64,000 nt of DNA from Bidens hawaiensis (taxonomy: Eukaryota > Streptophyta > Magnoliopsida > Asterales > Asteraceae), in contig JAIQDT010000234.1 of the NCBI GenBank assembly GCA_021521415.1, positions 372,001 through 436,000 on the forward strand. Reading direction: 5' to 3'. The notes beneath the pieces were generated by a model, which saw only the letters and a list, made by a program, of their open reading frames with translations, made no database searches and had not been told where the DNA came from. Positions 59,784 through 64,000 of this stretch are shown here, in pieces (the first letter of the stretch is position 1; every line of letters begins with the position of its first letter). The position numbers were made by a program, and so were the translations under genes.

Positions 59784-62661
59784 ATGACCCAGAAACCTCG
59801 GGGGGCCATCTATAAGTGATGTACGATCTATTCAAGTTAAAATATTAGAAATATGGTCTTAGTTTGATAGCAAACAAGTTAAACGAAAACATGCTCGTTT
59901 AACTACCCGCTATAGATTTAAACGTGAAAGATAGTTACAAACCAAGCATTGTATCTTCCGTTAAGCCGAAAAAGACTTACCAAACACTTATTTGAAATGT
60001 TTTAAGCGATCCATGAAAATATTTCTGATTTTTACAAACATATAGTATGTTTTTATAATTTTACACAAAACTAGCCGAAAAACACTCGTTTTCGCGATGT
60101 TTAACGCACCCGATAAGTTTTTCGCGCCAAAAACCGAACCCGAACTAAATTTGGACTGGGCTTTTTGTATTTGGGCTTGAGAAATCAGAAAATTGGGCCA
60201 AAACAGCCCAAAATGGGCCCATAAGGAATTTCGATCGGCCTAGTAAACCCACCCCCATTTTTTTAAAAAAACTTGTTACCTAAGCTTTTTATTCATTTCA
60301 CTTGATAAAAAACTGCAGTCCAAGCAGCTGCAAGTCACTTTTCCAGAAATCTTCCAAAACCCTAAGGTAACAACTTAGAAAGTAGCTTTTAAACTTGTTT
60401 AACCTTGATTAATACCATAAAAATATATCTTAATTGCTAAAAATCATTCCTAACCATGTAAATATCCTAAAAATGGTCCATAAACATGTTTTGATCATAC
60501 ACATGGTAAGGAACCTGTTTTGATAATTTTTTTGGCAATAAACACGGATTAAAGGGTTGAAACGGCGTTTTTACGGTTCAAAAGTTCGTTTTTGTGCACT
60601 AGCCGAAACCCTAAGTTAAAGGGCTGTTCTATTGATGAAACCAGCTTGGTTTGTGATATAGGACCTGTACCTAGCCTACATAGGAGCACAAGAGCTTGAA
60701 AAGTTGATTAGAAAGGCGGAACACTCGCTTACGGGTTGTTTAGGTTAAGGTTATGATGTGCATATTATTAGGGCATGCAATTTTTCAGGGATATAAGGGA
60801 CCATGTCATTGAGTCCATGTTCAAATTTGGTAATTTTTCGACCATCCAAGAATATTTGGCGAATTTATTACCGAATTGAGACGTTTATTTGGGAAAAATA
60901 GTTAAAATACTTCAAAAATTATGAAATTTTTCTGGGAACTCATATTTTATGTATTTTGATCACATAAGAATTTTGGGATCATTTGGAGAAGTTTAAAGGT
61001 ATTTTGTTTATATGCGTTTGTGTGAATTTTTATAGCCGAATTTGGGCCGAAAAGAATATTACACGAACTTTTTACATTCTGGAATTAATACAGGTTGTTT
61101 TGAGACATGATTTGAGTATTCAGTAATTTTTGTGGAATTTTTGGAAATTGTTTGAGGTAAACGGACGATTTAAAGGCAAAATATAGCTGATAAAATAAAT
61201 TTTTATAAATTAATTAATCAGTAAATAATTCCAGAAATATTTTTATTAAAATATACATATTTTAATTGATAAGTGGCTAAATTTTAATAATTTAATGATT
61301 AACGGTTAATTAATTATGCTAATTTGAATATTAAACAAATTCAGTTTCTATAAAAACCGGCAAGTTCGCGATTAACGAATCTTCGGGAATGTCAAGACAC
61401 CAAGAGTGATCAAAAATCATATTTTGGACTAATTAGGTATAAACGAACTTTTCTATGAAAAACCTGGACAATCCGGATGGATTGTGCGTATTTCTTCTTA
61501 AATCAAACTGAATAAACGGAAACGGGCCCCGTGGCTAATTCGGGACCCCAGTATGTGATCCTTCTTTATAACTTAATCATGTTATTAACCAATACATTTA
61601 CCCAAGCTTATTTTCCCATAACTGTTTCCTGAACGTGTAAACGAACAACTTGGCCCAGCTGGGAAAACGGGAATCTGAGCCAAGTTCAGTTTTAAGTATT
61701 AGACATTGAACAACATCACAACCTAAGCCTATTGCCACTTTCTGGGCATTCCAGCTACACTCAGATTAGTTATACAGCCTAGTTTAGTATTGAGATTATA
61801 ACAATATTAAAATATTAATATTATTATAATATTGATTATAGGAACTACTTATAGCGGACCGAACAAACCACGAGCTGATACAGTACTGATTATCTACTAA
61901 ACCGTGAGCTTCATGACCCCACCCTTTAAACAGTTTTATGAACTTTTGGGGTGAAAAGCATGTTTAATTACATATACATACCTGAAACATGTATTGATGT
62001 GAATTATCTAAGTGCTAACACACGAAAGTCCCCACTAACACAGTGATTAAATTCGAGCCGGTGGCTTGTGAATAGTACTATTGGTTTGACAAAACAAAAC
62101 GGAGACATAGCTATAATTATACAACACGCTATGTAGTGTTAGACATAGCTACTTGGGGCATGTTGTGGGTGGAAAGGGGCCACAGTGGTTGATCGAGCGT
62201 GGGAAATGGATGCACGCAGCACATACAGTCAAGGCTTCTGTAGCTTAGCATAATTACATCATTTACATACATACATACTTATTTCATGATTACAAGTGTT
62301 AACTTGTGAATACTCATAACTGTTTTCTTGAAACTCGTGAAACTCACCAACTCTAGTAGTTGACCCGTTTTAAACTGCTTTTCAGGTGTACCTAAATCGG
62401 AGTGAATTGGTGATCTGTTACTTGCCCAAGGTGTGTGGTTGATGCTATGTGAATAGAAGCAAGGATACTAGTAGTAAGATCGTATAGTTAATGAACTAGT
62501 TTTGTTTGAATCACCTAGACTGTAAATCAATGATAGAACAATGAAATGAAATAAATTGTAAATTAGTTTGTAATGTTTCTTTATAAACAATGTGTTGATA
62601 CCAGAGGTGTTTGTTACATTCCCGTTTTATGCTTCCGCATTGTGCTAGTCGGGGTGTGACA
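59784..62661 (+). repeat. Element E 3' LTR, second part
   Basis: It continues the LTR after copia D, ending GTCGGGGTGTGACA. It contains the A/T palindrome at 61795-61830 (one mismatch) and the AATAGTACTATT block near 62070. Confidence 0.92.
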
Positions 62662-62662
62662 A

Positions 62663-64000
62663 GAAGAACGGGGATTAGGTCCTGTAATAAATGAAGAAGA
62701 TGAAACAGTTGAGGTGTCAGCATTTACAATGGTCAATCTGGTGATAATGAAAGATATAACACTCATACTGAACAACCCAGAAAAACATCACCCATACATT
62801 GTAAAGGCAGCAAGGAAAGCACAACAGGAATACATCAATATGGGCAGAGAAAGGGAACAAAGATTTGAAGAGCACAATGAACCAAATGAGCCTATCATCG
62901 AAGAAATCACTGAAGAACATATAGAGACTCACACAGTTGAAACTGAAAATGACAAATCTGAGTCAGTTGATGAAGAGATTATTTTAGAAGGACCAGAAGT
63001 TGAACTGCACCGACCTTGCTCTCCTACTCAATCTCAATCATCTTTGAAAAGAAAAGACACTGATGAAATTGAGACTCCAAAGCCAAAGAGACAAAATTCT
63101 GTGAAGAAAATGGTCTACAAACTTAGGTCAGAGATGCTTGAACAAAGAAGAAGAGATCAATCAAAGCAAAATGAAGAACCAATGATTGATGCTCTTCAGG
63201 ATATTGAAGAAGAAGTTGACCTTGAAGTTGAGAATGAGAAAGAAGAAAGTGTGGAGGAGACTGAAAAGACAAATGAAGATGTTGAGTATCTGATCAGTCT
63301 GGGTTATGATCCTCTTTATGTTCAAAGACTATCAAAAGAGGATGTGGCAAAAGAAGCTGAGGGTTGGAGAGTAAGGAAAGGAAAAAGGGAAGTTTTGATA
63401 ATGGCTGGTCACAAGCCTGCATTCCTAAACTTACAACCCTTTGACAAGATTGATAATTTATATAAAAGGGCTCTCATGGAGGATCTATCTGAGTATGTGA
63501 GAAATGTGTCTAAGAGAAAGTAAGAGAAAGAAAAGAAATTTACAGAATCTGACAGGAGCAAGAGAAGAACAGAGAAGAAGGCAAATGATGAAACAGAGTA
63601 TGAATCCTTGAAAGCAAAACACAAAGATATAAAATTTCTTCAGCTGTATGGCTACAGCTACAACTTCTTGATAAATCTCTCTCCTGAAGAACTGAAAAGA
63701 AGAATTCAACATATTAAAGACTCTCACAAAGATCAATAAAGTCGAGAAAAATTTGAAAGAGAGCAGGAGTTAAAAATGAGGTTACAAAAGGAAAAGGATG
63801 AAGCTAAAAGGAAAAATCAAGAATTAAAGAAGTGGTTTGATGACCCACAGAGGGTAGAGATGTTAAAGAGAATTGTGATGGAGAAAGGAATGTCAGAAGA
63901 ACAGTTTCAGAACATGCCTCTTGCTGAACTAATGGAAATATATCACAGAGAGCAGATGATGTATCTTGAAACACAGAGGAAATTGCAAGAAGACAGAACA
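62663..64000 (+). pseudogene. Highly charged coiled-coil-like ORF, partial
   Basis: One frame runs from the LTR edge to the end of the window with only two stops (TAA at 63521 and 63737). It starts mid-protein (EERGLGPVINEEDETVEVSAF), so element E was probably inserted into it. Features: a very acidic part rich in Glu (62860-63260), a Lys/Arg-rich nuclear-signal-like patch (KPKRQNSVKKM near 63085), the segment YLISLGYDPLYVQRLSKEDV near 63285, and a long Glu/Lys/Arg/Gln helix near 63520-64000 that looks like a coiled coil. Composition is unlike gag or pol. It may be an accessory ORF of a large LTR element or part of a broken host gene. I do not recognise the family. Confidence 0.55.

Larger units (their letters stand above)
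49208..62661 (+). mobile_element. Element E: collapsed chromovirus holding copia D
   Basis: 5' LTR remnant 49208-50760, then only the last ~650 bp of pol, a polypurine tract, and a 3' LTR (51449-51554 and 59784-62661) split by element D. LTR sequence is the subfamily of element B. The left edge is truncated, so no target duplication can be checked. It has no gag, protease, RT or RNase H. Confidence 0.88.

Overview
The window is plant nuclear DNA made almost entirely of nested, decaying LTR retrotransposons. No complete host gene is visible. A dicot is likely, and the daisy family (Asteraceae) is a guess from general resemblance only. The evidence is Ty3/gypsy chromovirus proteins (gag, protease, RT, RNase H, integrase, C-terminal chromodomain), Ty1/copia proteins, initiator-Met tRNA primer binding sites, 3.0-3.7 kb LTRs starting TG and ending CA, and high AT content.

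Layout. 1-1550 is non-coding and probably an old LTR fragment. 1551-4571 is a broken copia copy on the minus strand. 4649-34897 is a four-layer nest. A Tat-like RNase H fragment (4649-4704 and 34578-34897) was hit by a hAT-like MITE (4705-4867 and 34251-34577, 8-bp duplication). The MITE was hit by element A, a Tekay-like chromovirus on the plus strand (4868-34245, duplication TTATG). Element A then received element B in its 5' LTR (7087-12217, minus strand, duplication GTGAT) and element C in its gag gene (16511-28747, minus strand, duplication GATGT). C is the most complete gypsy element here. 34898-36561 is a truncated LTR, and 36561-37698 an acidic Pro/Thr/Ser-rich broken ORF. A different LTR (G, 37699 to about 47074) is split by chromovirus F (38349-45616, plus strand, duplication GCATC). 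47075-48864 looks like a minus-strand promoter and leader under a strange array of TGCTCGAAA motifs. 49208-62661 is element E, a collapsed chromovirus whose 3' LTR holds the nearly complete copia element D (51555-59778, minus strand, duplication GGGTT). From 62662 to the edge runs a highly charged, coiled-coil-like ORF.

Most unusual content. Chromoviruses B and C, and as a weak remnant A, carry an extra reading frame between the primer binding site and gag, in the same orientation as gag. Its product has an acidic N-terminus, an Arg/Pro/Ser-rich middle with a shared RVARSPTPP motif, a conserved domain starting near W-x-x-V-L-T, and a very hydrophobic C-terminal tail. I could not match it to a named family. 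Other points are the ~40-bp-period TGCTCGAAA array, element A's open gag beside a ruined pol, hairpins and a conserved block shared by otherwise different LTRs, and element E's internal deletion, which ends exactly at the LTR terminus.

Every coding region shows at least one stop, frameshift, deletion or active-site change, so nothing here looks autonomous. A with its relatives, and D with its partial copy, suggest families that spread by using proteins supplied from elsewhere in the genome.
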